Source: CAYWMY01 sp046352935 | GTDB taxonomy: Bacteria; Pseudomonadota; Gammaproteobacteria; Steroidobacterales; Steroidobacteraceae | NCBI GenBank assembly: GCA_046352935.1 | Contig: JAXMGR010000009.1 | Location: 96,739 to 160,738 of the forward strand | Direction of reading: 5' to 3' | DNA: 64,000 nucleotides | In this document: positions 1 to 8,412 of the stretch, piece by piece | How positions within the stretch are numbered: the stretch's first letter is position 1 | Layout: each line of letters starts with the position of its first letter | Notes under the pieces: generated by a model | What the model was told of the DNA's origin: nothing | Seen by the model: the letters and a program-made list of their open reading frames with translations, nothing else | Database searches by the model: none | Program-made: the position numbers and the translations under genes

Positions 1-1
1 G

Positions 2-328
2 ATGCGCGTGTTCGCCTCGCACGGCCGGGGCGCGGAGCTGCCGCCCGTGCTGCAGCTCTCCGCCCTCAAGGGCGATGGCGTGGCCGGGTTCTGGTCCGAG
101 ATCGAGCGGCTCGTGGCCGGCCGGCGCGCGCGAGGCGCCTTCGACGAGCGCCGCCGTCAGCAGGCGCTGGCGTGGATGTGGGACACTGTCCACGCCCGGC
201 TGCTGGCCGATTTCCATGCACATCCGGCGGTGCGTCAGGCACTGCCGCAGACGCTGCGCGACGTGAGCGAGGCTCGCGTCGCGCCGTCGGCGGGGGCGCG
301 CGCGCTGCTGGATCTGTTCGAACACTGA
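2..328 (+). CDS. meaB: MeaB/ArgK-type GTPase, C-terminal part
   Basis: Only the last ~108 residues are present; the gene begins left of the window. The segment matches the C-terminal helical and dimerisation part of MeaB/ArgK P-loop GTPases, which load and protect the B12 cofactor of methylmalonyl-CoA mutase. The 'LQLSALKGDGV' stretch resembles the G5-type SAxxGxGv motif, followed by the 'FWSEIERL' helix. The Walker A and B motifs lie outside the window. It sits 9 bp upstream of pccB, so it is probably in one operon with the propionyl-CoA carboxylase genes, which fits its role in the same pathway. The assignment rests on the C-terminus and context; the mutase itself is not in view. Confidence 0.8.
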   Translation: MRVFASHGRGAELPPVLQLSALKGDGVAGFWSEIERLVAGRRARGAFDERRRQQALAWMWDTVHARLLADFHAHPAVRQALPQTLRDVSEARVAPSAGARALLDLFEH

Positions 329-337
329 GGAGGATCG

Positions 338-1870
338 ATGCACGACATCATCGCGGAACTCGAGGCGCGGCGCGCCAAGGCGCGGCTGGGCGGCGGCGAG
401 AAGCGCATCAGCGCGCAGCACGCGAAGGGCAAGCTGACGGCGCGCGAGCGCCTGGAACTGCTGCTCGACGAGGGCACGTTCGAGGAATGGGACATGTTCG
501 TCGAGCACCGCTGTGCCGACTTCGGCATGGCCGACAACAAGATCCCGGGCGATGGCGTCGTCACCGGCTACGGCATGATCAACGGCCGGCTGGTGTTCGT
601 GTTCAGCCAGGACTTCACCGTGTTCGGCGGCGCGCTCTCCGAGGCCCACGCCGAGAAGATCCTGAAGGTCATGCGGCAGGCCATGAAAGTCGGCGCGCCC
701 GTGATCGGCCTCAACGATTCGGGCGGCGCGCGCATCCAGGAAGGCGTCGCGTCGCTCGGCGGCTATGCCGAGGTGTTCCAGGCCAATGTGCTCGCCTCCG
801 GCGTCGTGCCGCAGATCAGCCTGATCATGGGGCCCTGCGCGGGTGGTGCCGTGTACAGCCCCGCCATGACGGACTTCATCTTCATGGTGAAGGACTCGAG
901 CTACATGTTCGTCACGGGCCCCGAGGTCGTGAAGACCGTCACGCACGAGGAAGTCAGTGCGGAGGAACTGGGCGGCGCGACCACGCACACGGCCCGCAGC
1001 GGCGTCGCGGACCTCGCGTTCGAGAACGACGTCGACGCGCTGCTCATGCTGCGGAGATTCTTCAGCTACCTGCCGCTCAACAACCGCGAGAAGCCGCCGG
1101 TGCGTCCGACCACGGATCCGGCGGACCGCGTCGACCTGTCGCTGGACACGCTGGTGCCCGACAACCCCAACAAGCCCTACGACATCAAGGAGCTGATCCT
1201 CAAGACCGTCGACGACGGCGAGTTCTTCGAGCTGCAGCCCGATTACGCGAAGAACATCGTCATCGGCTTCGGGCGCATGGACGGCCAGACGGTGGGCTTC
1301 GTCGCCAACCAGCCGCTCGTGCTCGCGGGCTGTCTCGACATCAAGAGCAGCACCAAGGGCGCGCGCTTCGTGCGCTTCTGCGACGCGTTCAACATCCCCG
1401 TGATCACCCTCGTGGACGTGCCGGGATTCATGCCGGGCACGGCGCAGGAATACGGCGGCATCATCAAGCACGGCGCGAAGCTGCTCTACGCCTACGCCGA
1501 GGCGACGGTGCCCAAGATCACCCTCATCACGCGCAAGGCCTACGGCGGGGCGTACGACGTCATGGCGTCGAAGCACCTGCGCGGTGACGTGAACTTCGCC
1601 TGGCCGAACGCGGAGATCGCGGTGATGGGTGCCAAGGGCGCGGTCGAGATCATCTTCCGCGAGGAGAAGGGCGACCCGGCGCGGCTCGCGGCGCGCGAGG
1701 CGGAATACAAGGCCAAGTTCGCGAACCCGTTCATCGCCGGCGCGCGCGGCTACATCGACGACGTGATCCAGCCGCACGAGACGCGCAGGCGCATCTGCCG
1801 TTCGCTGGTGATGCTGCGTGACAAGAAGCTCGAGAACCCCTGGCGCAAGCACGGGAACATCCCGCTGTGA
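338..1870 (+). CDS. pccB: propionyl-CoA carboxylase beta subunit (carboxyltransferase)
   Basis: A 510-residue acyl-CoA carboxylase beta chain, the usual length for PccB. It transfers the carboxyl group from biotin to propionyl-CoA to give (S)-methylmalonyl-CoA in the cytoplasm. The N-terminal half has 'GGARIQEG' (about residues 127-134) and 'GPCAGGAVYSP' (about 165-175), the oxyanion-hole glycines of the biotin/CoA carboxyltransferase fold. The C-terminal half has 'DVPGFMPG' and 'RKAYGGAY'. An AGGAGG-like site precedes the ATG. It is followed by pccA, and the order meaB-pccB-pccA-VOC supports propionyl-CoA over acetyl-CoA or methylcrotonyl-CoA as substrate. Substrate choice is inferred from context. 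Confidence 0.93.
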   Translation: MHDIIAELEARRAKARLGGGEKRISAQHAKGKLTARERLELLLDEGTFEEWDMFVEHRCADFGMADNKIPGDGVVTGYGMINGRLVFVFSQDFTVFGGALSEAHAEKILKVMRQAMKVGAPVIGLNDSGGARIQEGVASLGGYAEVFQANVLASGVVPQISLIMGPCAGGAVYSPAMTDFIFMVKDSSYMFVTGPEVVKTVTHEEVSAEELGGATTHTARSGVADLAFENDVDALLMLRRFFSYLPLNNREKPPVRPTTDPADRVDLSLDTLVPDNPNKPYDIKELILKTVDDGEFFELQPDYAKNIVIGFGRMDGQTVGFVANQPLVLAGCLDIKSSTKGARFVRFCDAFNIPVITLVDVPGFMPGTAQEYGGIIKHGAKLLYAYAEATVPKITLITRKAYGGAYDVMASKHLRGDVNFAWPNAEIAVMGAKGAVEIIFREEKGDPARLAAREAEYKAKFANPFIAGARGYIDDVIQPHETRRRICRSLVMLRDKKLENPWRKHGNIPL

Positions 1871-1921
1871 AGCGGACCGCGTGCCAGCCGATGACCGCCG
1901 CAGTTCCCGTGGAGCCGAAGC

Positions 1922-3952
1922 ATGTTCAATAAGATCCTGATTGCCAACCGTGGCGAGATCGCCTGCCGGGTCATCAAGACCGCCCGGCGCATGGGCATCG
2001 CGACCGTGGCCGTGTATTCTGAGGCTGACCGCGACGCGCGGCACGTCGAACTCGCCGACGAGGCCGTGTGCATCGGTCCGGCTGCGAGCCGCGAATCCTA
2101 TCTGGTCATGGACCGGATCATCGACGCCTGCCGCCGCACCGGGGCGCAGGCCGTCCACCCGGGCTACGGCTTCCTGTCCGAGAACGAGGCGTTCGCGCGC
2201 CGGATCGAGGAGGAGGGCATCGTCTTCATCGGCCCGAAGCACGGCTCGATCGCGGCGATGGGCGACAAGATCGCATCCAAGAAGCTGGCGAAATCGGCCG
2301 GCGTCAACACCATTCCGGGCTGGAACGACGTCATCGAGTCACCGGAGGACGCGGTCAGGATCGCACGGGACATCGGTTATCCCGTGATGATCAAGGCGAG
2401 CGCGGGCGGCGGCGGCAAGGGTCTGCGCGTGGCCTTCAACGACAAGGAAGCGCACGACGGCTTCGCGTCCTGCCGCAACGAGGCGCGTGCCAGCTTCGGC
2501 GACGATCGCGTGTTCATCGAGAAGTTCGTCGAGCAGCCGCGCCACATCGAGATCCAGGTGCTGGGCGACGCTCAAGGCAACTGCGTGTACCTCTGGGAGC
2601 GCGAGTGCTCGATCCAGCGCCGCCACCAGAAGGTGATCGAGGAGGCTCCTTCGCCGTTCATCAGCGATGCGACGCGACGCGCGATGGGCGAGCAGGCCGT
2701 CGCGCTGGCGAAGGCCGTGAACTACCAGAGCGCCGGCACCGTGGAGTTCGTTGTCGGTCGCGACCAGAGCTTCTACTTCCTCGAGATGAACACCCGCCTG
2801 CAGGTCGAGCACCCGGTGACCGAGTGCATCACGGGGCTCGATCTCGTCGAACAGATGATCCGCGTGGCGGCCGGCGAGAAGCTCGGGTTCACGCAGGCCG
2901 ACATCCGGCGCAGCGGCTGGGCCATCGAGTGCCGCATCAACGCCGAGGACCCGTTCCGGAACTTCCTGCCGTCGACCGGGCGGCTCGTGCGGTTCCGCAC
3001 GCCGGAGGCGACCATGGAGGCGTCGCAGCCCGTGCCGGACACCGGCGGCGTGCGCGTGGACACGGGCGTCGCCGAGGGCGGCGAGATCCCGATGTACTAC
3101 GACTCGATGATCGCCAAGCTGATCGTGCACGGCCGGGACCGCAACGACGCGATCCGTCGCATGCGCGAGGCGCTCAATGCCTTCGTGATCCGCGGCATCT
3201 CCAGCAACATCCCGTTCCAGGCGGCCCTGCTCGCGCACCCGCGGTTCGTTGCGGGCGACTTCAACACGGGCTTCATCGCCGAGCAGTACCCGAAGGGCTT
3301 CTCCGCGGCGCAGGTGCCGCACGACGATCCGGACTTCGTGATCGCGCTCATCGCGGCACTCAAACGGCAGGGGCTGGAGCGCTCGACCGCGCTCACCGGC
3401 CAGCTGCGTGGCCACGAGATGTCGATCCGTGGCGACTTCGTCGTCGTGGTGCACGGCGAGGGCGGCAAGCGCACCGACCATCCGGTGATCGTGCAGAGCG
3501 ACGGCGGCGTCACGCGCGTGACGACGAACGGACGCACGCACGCGATCCGCCTCGCGAGCGCGCTGCGTGACATCGCCGTGCACGGTGAGTGCGACGGTGT
3601 GCCCTTCTGCGCGCAGGTCGAGCGCGTCGGCGTCGACTACCGCGTGGCGCACAACGGGCTGGCGGTGCTGGCGCGCGTGCTGTCGCCGCGTGCGGCAGGG
3701 CTCTATGGCCTCATGCCGCACAAGCCGCCGCCGGACATGTCGCGCTTCCTGCTCTCGCCGATGCCGGGCCTGCTGGTCGACGTGGCCGTGCAGGCGGGCC
3801 AGAAGGTCCTCGCGGGCGAAAAGCTCGCGGTAATCGAGGCGATGAAGATGGAGAACATCCTGTTCGCGTCCCAGGATGGCGTCGTCGCGAAGATCGCGGC
3901 GAAGAAGGGCGAGAGCCTCGCGGTCGACCAGGTCATCATGGAGTTCGAATGA
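1922..3952 (+). CDS. pccA: propionyl-CoA carboxylase alpha subunit (biotin carboxylase and BCCP)
   Basis: A 676-residue biotin-dependent carboxylase alpha chain. It starts with the biotin carboxylase domain 'NKILIANRGEIACRV', then an ATP-grasp domain with the glycine-rich 'GGGGKGLRV' loop (about residue 160) and 'EMNTRLQVEHPVTE' (about 290). A linker (BT) domain follows. The C-terminal biotinyl domain has 'EAMKMEN', with the biotinylated lysine at about residue 642. It carboxylates biotin using ATP and bicarbonate and works with PccB. The stop overlaps the next start (ATGA), so the VOC gene is translationally coupled. Confidence 0.94.
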   Translation: MFNKILIANRGEIACRVIKTARRMGIATVAVYSEADRDARHVELADEAVCIGPAASRESYLVMDRIIDACRRTGAQAVHPGYGFLSENEAFARRIEEEGIVFIGPKHGSIAAMGDKIASKKLAKSAGVNTIPGWNDVIESPEDAVRIARDIGYPVMIKASAGGGGKGLRVAFNDKEAHDGFASCRNEARASFGDDRVFIEKFVEQPRHIEIQVLGDAQGNCVYLWERECSIQRRHQKVIEEAPSPFISDATRRAMGEQAVALAKAVNYQSAGTVEFVVGRDQSFYFLEMNTRLQVEHPVTECITGLDLVEQMIRVAAGEKLGFTQADIRRSGWAIECRINAEDPFRNFLPSTGRLVRFRTPEATMEASQPVPDTGGVRVDTGVAEGGEIPMYYDSMIAKLIVHGRDRNDAIRRMREALNAFVIRGISSNIPFQAALLAHPRFVAGDFNTGFIAEQYPKGFSAAQVPHDDPDFVIALIAALKRQGLERSTALTGQLRGHEMSIRGDFVVVVHGEGGKRTDHPVIVQSDGGVTRVTTNGRTHAIRLASALRDIAVHGECDGVPFCAQVERVGVDYRVAHNGLAVLARVLSPRAAGLYGLMPHKPPPDMSRFLLSPMPGLLVDVAVQAGQKVLAGEKLAVIEAMKMENILFASQDGVVAKIAAKKGESLAVDQVIMEFE

Positions 3953-4422
3953 GCAGTGCGACGAAGCCGTTCCGCGTCCTCGGCATCCAGCAGGTCGCGA
4001 TCGGGGGCGAGAGCAAGGCGCGTCTGCGCTCCCTCTGGGTGGACATGTTCGGCCTCGCGGTCACGGGCACGTTCCGCTCCGAGCGCGAGAACGTGGACGA
4101 GGACATCTGCACGCTGGGCAGCGGCCCGACACGGGTGGAGGTGGACCTCATGGAGCCCATCGACCCGAACGGCAAGCCGGCCGTGCATGCCACGCCGCTC
4201 AACCACATCGGACTGTGGGTCGATGATCTGCCGAAGGCGGTGGAGTGGCTCACGTCGCGGGGCGTGCGGTTCGCGCCGGGCGGCATCCGCAAGGGTGCGG
4301 CCGGCTACGACATCTGCTTCGTCCATCCGAAGGGCAACGAGCAGTCACCCATCGGCGGCGAAGGCGTGCTCATCGAACTGGTGCAGGCACCGCCCGAGGT
4401 CATTGCGGCGCTCGGGGTGTGA
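3949..4422 (+). CDS. VOC-family protein, probable methylmalonyl-CoA epimerase-like
   Basis: A 157-residue vicinal-oxygen-chelate protein beginning at the ATG that overlaps the pccA stop by 4 bp. The two beta-alpha-beta-beta-beta halves are visible, with likely metal ligands in 'LNHIGLWVDDL' and acidic residues in 'VEVDLMEP' and near the C-terminal 'VLIELVQ'. Methylmalonyl-CoA epimerases are VOC proteins of about this length and often travel with pcc and meaB, so epimerisation of (S)- to (R)-methylmalonyl-CoA is the best guess. The family also includes glyoxalases and dioxygenases, so the exact reaction is inferred from operon context. Confidence 0.72.
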   Translation: MSSATKPFRVLGIQQVAIGGESKARLRSLWVDMFGLAVTGTFRSERENVDEDICTLGSGPTRVEVDLMEPIDPNGKPAVHATPLNHIGLWVDDLPKAVEWLTSRGVRFAPGGIRKGAAGYDICFVHPKGNEQSPIGGEGVLIELVQAPPEVIAALGV

Positions 4423-4571
4423 GTGCCGGCTCCGCCGCCGCCATGGCAGCGCCGGGTGGCCGAGGCATCCCAGTCTGCTCACCACCCAGACATTGCAGGA
4501 CCGGCAGCGGGCCGGCGGGCTCAAGACTGGGGTCAGTCAGCTGAATCGAAACTGAACGGAAGCTGCTGCGG

Positions 4572-4602
4572 AAAAAAAGGCCCGGGAGTTTCTTCCCGGG
4601 CC
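4572..4602 (-). terminator. intrinsic terminator of the HiPIP gene
   Basis: Read on the minus strand: a perfect 9-bp GC-rich stem (GGCCCGGGA / TCCCGGGCC) with a 6-nt loop, followed directly by a run of seven T. It lies 46 bp past the HiPIP stop and between two converging genes. Confidence 0.9.
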
Positions 4603-4648
4603 CGCTCGTTCACGGCACCGCGCCACTGGCGCGGTTCAACGGCCTCGA

Positions 4649-4993
4649 TCAGGCCGCGCCGGGCTTCTGCACCCACACCTTGCACCAGCCGGCGCCCTTG
4701 ACCTGCTTGCCGGGGAACAGGTTGCAGGCACCCGCGGCATCCGTCGCCTTGCCCTGGAACTGGATGCAGTTGGCGCACTTCTGCGTCGGCTTGTGGACCG
4801 GGTTCGCCTTGGCATCGACCTTGGTCGAGTCTTCGACGTAACCCAGGCTCTTCGCCTGCGGATCCGACTCCGACAGCATCGGCGCGGTGCCTGCCTGCGC
4901 GGCATTGGTGACGAGGCTCGCGGCCGTACCGGCGGCGATGCCCACCAGGGCACCCTTCAGCAGATCACGACGCGACAGGGTCTCATTGCTCAT
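4649..4993 (-). CDS. high-potential iron-sulfur protein (HiPIP), Tat-exported
   Basis: A 114-residue precursor. The start chosen gives 'MSNETLSRRDLLKG', a twin-arginine signal followed by a hydrophobic stretch and an 'AQA' cleavage site near residue 35. An upstream in-frame ATG at 5059 would bury the Tat motif, and a GGGAGCC ribosome site precedes the chosen ATG. The mature part has the four cysteines of HiPIPs in the order CxxC, C, C with 'GWCKVWV' near the end, which bind a [4Fe-4S] cluster. HiPIPs carry electrons in the periplasm, for example to oxidases or reaction centres. No redox partner is adjacent. Confidence 0.92.
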   Translation of the reverse strand: MSNETLSRRDLLKGALVGIAAGTAASLVTNAAQAGTAPMLSESDPQAKSLGYVEDSTKVDAKANPVHKPTQKCANCIQFQGKATDAAGACNLFPGKQVKGAGWCKVWVQKPGAA

Positions 4994-5191
4994 TGACTGG
5001 CTCCCGAAAAATTGTCCTGAGAGAAGCACGCAAACGTCTTGCGGGGGCGCATTCTGCATCGCAGGACGGGCCTCGCCAAGCCCGGCAGAGCCCTACCTGT
5101 TGCGATGCGGATCCGTCCGATTTCGCAGGTGTGAGCATGCGCGCAAGTACCTGAACGGCCGATGAATAATCTCGGCACTCCAATACATTCA

Positions 5192-5218
5192 TAAACAAGA
5201 ACGATTCGTGTTTATAAT
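5192..5218 (+). promoter_or_regulatory. bfd promoter with overlapping inverted repeat
   Basis: A perfect -10 hexamer TATAAT (5213-5218) overlaps the right arm of a 23-bp imperfect inverted repeat (5192-5214), with outer arms TAAACA and TGTTTA and 18 of 23 positions symmetric. It lies about 40 bp before bfd. The position fits a repressor site; an iron-responsive regulator is a reasonable guess, but it is not a clear match to the canonical Fur box. The -35 is weak. Confidence 0.5.
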
Positions 5219-5254
5219 GGCGCCACAGAATGATTCAAGCTGCCAGGTGAGCCC

Positions 5255-5449
5255 ATGGTCGTTTGTCTCTGCAACGGCGTTCGCGATCGGGATCTGCGTC
5301 AGGCGATCGACGCCGGCTACCGCTGCTTCGAAGACCTGCAGTCGCGTACGGGCGTCGCCACGTGCTGCGGCAAGTGCGAGCCCATGGCCCGCCAGATTCT
5401 CGACAGCGCGATGGAACGTGCGGCCTGTACCTCGTCTGCCGCGTGCTAG
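5255..5449 (+). CDS. bfd: bacterioferritin-associated ferredoxin
   Basis: A 64-residue [2Fe-2S] protein of normal Bfd length. Cysteines at 4, 6, 38 and 41 ('VCLCNGV' and 'CCGKC') match the cluster ligands known for E. coli Bfd; C24, C37 and the terminal C64 are extra. Bfd docks at the bacterioferritin haem and feeds electrons that release stored iron as Fe(II). The partner gene bfr lies 135 bp downstream on the same strand. The ATG matches the family N-terminus (MxVCLCxxV). Confidence 0.93.
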   Translation: MVVCLCNGVRDRDLRQAIDAGYRCFEDLQSRTGVATCCGKCEPMARQILDSAMERAACTSSAAC

Positions 5450-5450
5450 T

Positions 5451-5482
5451 GTCGTGCTCCACGGACATCTCCGCATCCTGGG
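5451..5482 (+). repeat. dispersed repeat, copy A
   Basis: GTCGTG (5451-5456), 11 variable bases, then TCTCCGCATCCTGGG (5468-5482), followed by a GGGTG/CACCC-type hairpin. The same two blocks at the same 11-base spacing occur inverted at 7648-7679. It lies in the bfd-bfr gap. Confidence 0.6.
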
Positions 5483-5584
5483 CCGTACGGCGGGGTGCAG
5501 GGACACCCGGGGAGCACGGCACTGGTGTGGTGCCGTGTCCGCATCGCTGACCGACCGACTCCCACCGGTTTGCAAGGAGGTGCC

Positions 5585-6061
5585 ATGAAGGGCGACCCGA
5601 AGGTCATCGCGCATCTCAACAAGGCGCTGAAGAACGAACTGACCGCGATCAACCAGTACTTCCTGCACTCGCGCATGTTCAATCACTGGGGCCTCGTCGC
5701 GCTCGGCCGGCACGAGTACGAGGAGTCCGTCGACGAAATGAAGCACGCCGATGCGCTCGTCGGGCGCATCCTGTTCCTCGAGGGGCTGCCGAACCTGCAG
5801 GACATCGGCAAGCTGCTCATCGGCGAGACTGTCGTCGAAATCCTCGAGTGCGACCTGTCACTGGAGCGTCAGGCGCATCCCGACCTCAAGGCCGCCATCG
5901 CGGAGTGTGAACAACAGGGCGATTACGTGTCGCGTGAACTCTTCGAGGAGATCCTCGCGTCCGAGGAAGAACACATCGACTGGCTCGAGACGCAGCTCGA
6001 ACTGATCCAGCGCGTCGGTCTCGAGAACTACTGCCAGTCACAGATGGCCGGCGGATCCTGA
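5585..6061 (+). CDS. bfr: bacterioferritin
   Basis: A 158-residue haem-containing ferritin, the same length as E. coli Bfr. All ferroxidase ligands are in register: E18, E51, H54, E94, E127, H130. The haem-ligating methionine M52 is present in 'DEMKHAD'. It forms a 24-subunit shell that oxidises Fe(II) and stores it as mineral. A strong AGGAGG (5575-5580) sits 4 bases before the ATG, which decides the start over in-frame upstream codons. It pairs functionally with bfd just upstream. Confidence 0.96.
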   Translation: MKGDPKVIAHLNKALKNELTAINQYFLHSRMFNHWGLVALGRHEYEESVDEMKHADALVGRILFLEGLPNLQDIGKLLIGETVVEILECDLSLERQAHPDLKAAIAECEQQGDYVSRELFEEILASEEEHIDWLETQLELIQRVGLENYCQSQMAGGS

Positions 6062-6204
6062 TCGCCGACGACCTCCGCCCGGAGGCGACCGGGGGCGTGC
6101 ACTGCGGCACGCACCACTCCGGCCGAGCAGCAGCGCCGTCTGCCCGGGGATGCCGCCTGCGCTGAAACAGCGGATGCGCGACCGAAGGCCCGCTAGAATC
6201 CGCG

Positions 6205-6280
<76 letters not shown>

Positions 6281-6315
6281 CCCGAACGATCAGACCGCTC
6301 TGCCGCGGAATTACC

Positions 6316-7575
6316 ATGAAGAAGATCAGGATCACCGATCTCGCGAAGCCGGTTCTCTCCGAGGTCGAGCAGCGGCTCGTCGACTCCGCGCCCGAGGTGA
6401 CGCTCTCGGTCGACGCCGCGCTGAAGACCGCGAGCGAGCGGACCGGGTTGAAGGACTTCGGTGCGGAGGACTTCGAGGAGCGGCTCGGCCTGTGGTTGCG
6501 GTATGTCGACGAGGACCGCGGGCTGAATCGCTTCGGCCGGTTCGCGGCCTTCGAGCAGCTCGTGCGCTACGCGGCCTGCAGGCTGCGCATCGAAGACCTC
6601 CTTGCACGGCATCCCGAGATCCTGCGCATCCGGATCGACCGCCCGATCATCGTCTCCGGCATGCCGCGCTCCGGCACCACGCACCTGGTCAATGCGCTCG
6701 CGACGAGCCCCGTGCTGCGGTCGATGAAGCTCTGGGAAGCGACCGAGCCGGTGCCGCTGCCCGGCGAGCCCGTGTCGTTCGAGGAGAACGCCGGCAATCC
6801 GCGCTATACGCGCTCGGTCGAGGCCTGGCGCATCCTGACCTCGGTGCTCGAACATTTCCCGGCCATGCACGACATGGCCCCCGATCACATCCACGAGGAA
6901 GTCGAGCTGCAGTCGCCGGATTTCAGCTCGTACGTACCCGACTGGCTGTTCCGCGCGCCGGCGTGGCAGCGCTACTACTTCAGCCACGACCAGGCGCCGC
7001 ACTATGCCTACGGCAGGAAGGTGCTGCAGGCGATGACCTGGTACAAGGGGCCGAACCGCTGGCTGATGAAGTCGCCGCCGAACATGGAGAACCTGGCCGC
7101 GATCCTCGAGGTCTACCCCGACGCGACCATGATCATCGCCCACCGTGATCCGGTCGCGGTCATCCAGTCGGCGATCACGATGATCGCCTACTGGGACCGC
7201 ATCCGGCGGACCGAGGCCGACCTGCCGGGCCTCGCCGCGCTGTGGATCGACCGTGTCGAGACGACGCTCAGGCGCTGCGTGCAGGATCGTGAGCGGATGC
7301 CCGAGGATCGCACGATGGACGTGCTGTTCCACGAGTACATGGCCGACGAGAAGGGCACGATCGAGCGCGCATGGCGGCTCGCGGGACTGCCCGTCACCGA
7401 CGAGGCCGCGCGGCGCATCGATGCCTATCTCGCCAGCAACCGGCGCGGCAGGCACGGCCAGGTGGTCTATGACCTGCACGGGGATTTCGGCGTCGATGTC
7501 CCGGCGCTGCGCCGGCGGTTCCAGTTCTACTACGACCGCTTCCCCGTCGCGCGCGAGAAGGTGACCGGCGAGTAG
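6316..7575 (+). CDS. sulfotransferase family protein
   Basis: A 419-residue soluble protein with a PAPS-binding 5'-phosphosulfate loop 'SGMPRSGTTHL' at about residues 114-124 and a second conserved region 'IIAHRDPVAVIQS' resembling the 3'-phosphate-binding strand and helix. It belongs to the large Sulfotransfer_3-type family that moves a sulfuryl group from PAPS to a small-molecule or protein acceptor. An N-terminal helical extension of about 110 residues precedes the catalytic core. The acceptor is unknown, and the adjacent glutathione transferases give no clear pathway. It starts 37 bp after the tRNA. Confidence 0.8.
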   Translation: MKKIRITDLAKPVLSEVEQRLVDSAPEVTLSVDAALKTASERTGLKDFGAEDFEERLGLWLRYVDEDRGLNRFGRFAAFEQLVRYAACRLRIEDLLARHPEILRIRIDRPIIVSGMPRSGTTHLVNALATSPVLRSMKLWEATEPVPLPGEPVSFEENAGNPRYTRSVEAWRILTSVLEHFPAMHDMAPDHIHEEVELQSPDFSSYVPDWLFRAPAWQRYYFSHDQAPHYAYGRKVLQAMTWYKGPNRWLMKSPPNMENLAAILEVYPDATMIIAHRDPVAVIQSAITMIAYWDRIRRTEADLPGLAALWIDRVETTLRRCVQDRERMPEDRTMDVLFHEYMADEKGTIERAWRLAGLPVTDEAARRIDAYLASNRRGRHGQVVYDLHGDFGVDVPALRRRFQFYYDRFPVAREKVTGE

Positions 7576-7647
7576 CCGCATCCGGCCACATCAGTCTGTT
7601 CGTGAGAGGAATGTCCCGGAGCACACCGCTCCGGGCCGCTGACCGGA

Positions 7648-7679
7648 CCCAGGATGCGGAGAGATCTGCGAAACACGAC
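7648..7679 (-). repeat. dispersed repeat, copy B (inverted)
   Basis: On the minus strand it reads GTCGTG, 11 variable bases, then TCTCCGCATCCTGGG, identical in both blocks and spacing to the copy at 5451-5482. A hairpin, CCCGGAGC/GCTCCGGG (7615-7635), follows the block as in copy A. It lies just before the first GST gene. Confidence 0.6.
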
Positions 7680-7695
7680 ACTTTGGGGGACGGAG

Positions 7696-8391
7696 ATGAT
7701 CACGCTGTACACGGCCGAGACACCGAACGGGTGGAAGGTCTCGATCGCACTGGAGGAACTGGGGCTGCCGTACGAGTTCCGCCACATCGATCTCGTCAAG
7801 CGGGAGCAGAAGGAGCCGTGGTTCCTCGGGCTGAATCCGAACGGGCGCATTCCCGTCATCGTCGACCATGATGCGAATGACCTGGTCCTGTTCGAATCGG
7901 GCGCGATCCTGGTCTACCTCGCCGAGAAGACCGGCCGGCTGCTGCCGCGCGCGGAACCCGCCCGCTCACGCGTGATCCAGTGGCTCATGTTCCAGATGAG
8001 CGGTGTCGGTCCGATGATGGGCCAGGCGAACGTCTTCTTCCGCTACTTCCCGGAGAAGATCCAGCCCGCGATCGACCGCTACCAGAACGAGAGCCGGCGT
8101 CTGTTCGAGGTGCTGAACACGCAGCTCGGCCGCACGGAGTATCTCGCGGGCGACTATTCGATCGCCGACATCGCGACCTGGCCCTGGGTGCGCACCCACG
8201 AGTGGTCGGGTGTCGGTATCGACGGCCTCGATCACCTGAAGCGCTGGCTCGACGCGCTCGCGCAGCGTCCGGCCTGCATCCGCGGCATCAAGGTGCCCGT
8301 CGATCTGGAGAAGCAGAAGGCCGAGGCCGCCGATAGCGCCGAGCGAGACCGCAAGGTGGCGCAGGAACTCAACAACATGGTGCAGCGCTGA
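7696..8391 (+). CDS. glutathione S-transferase, YfcG/nu-class-like
   Basis: A 231-residue two-domain GST. The thioredoxin-fold N-terminus has 'TPNGWKVSIALEELGLPYE', the cis-proline region 'NPNGRIPVIVD' and the glutathione gamma-glutamyl site 'LFESGAILVYLAE'. The C-terminal helical domain carries the N-capping motif 'DYSIADIATWPW'. The TPNG start resembles YfcG/YghU disulfide-bond oxidoreductases. The ATG at 7696 was preferred because the upstream in-frame ATG adds residues not seen in the family. It sits 21 bp before a second GST, so the two are likely cotranscribed. The substrate is unknown. Confidence 0.87.
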   Translation: MITLYTAETPNGWKVSIALEELGLPYEFRHIDLVKREQKEPWFLGLNPNGRIPVIVDHDANDLVLFESGAILVYLAEKTGRLLPRAEPARSRVIQWLMFQMSGVGPMMGQANVFFRYFPEKIQPAIDRYQNESRRLFEVLNTQLGRTEYLAGDYSIADIATWPWVRTHEWSGVGIDGLDHLKRWLDALAQRPACIRGIKVPVDLEKQKAEAADSAERDRKVAQELNNMVQR

Positions 8392-8412
8392 AGCGCCCGA
8401 GGGAGAGTATTC

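Noticed and set aside
2339..3721. A 460-residue minus-strand frame inside pccA
   Set aside because: Antisense shadow of an unmistakable gene, caused by high GC at third codon positions; it has no recognisable domain.
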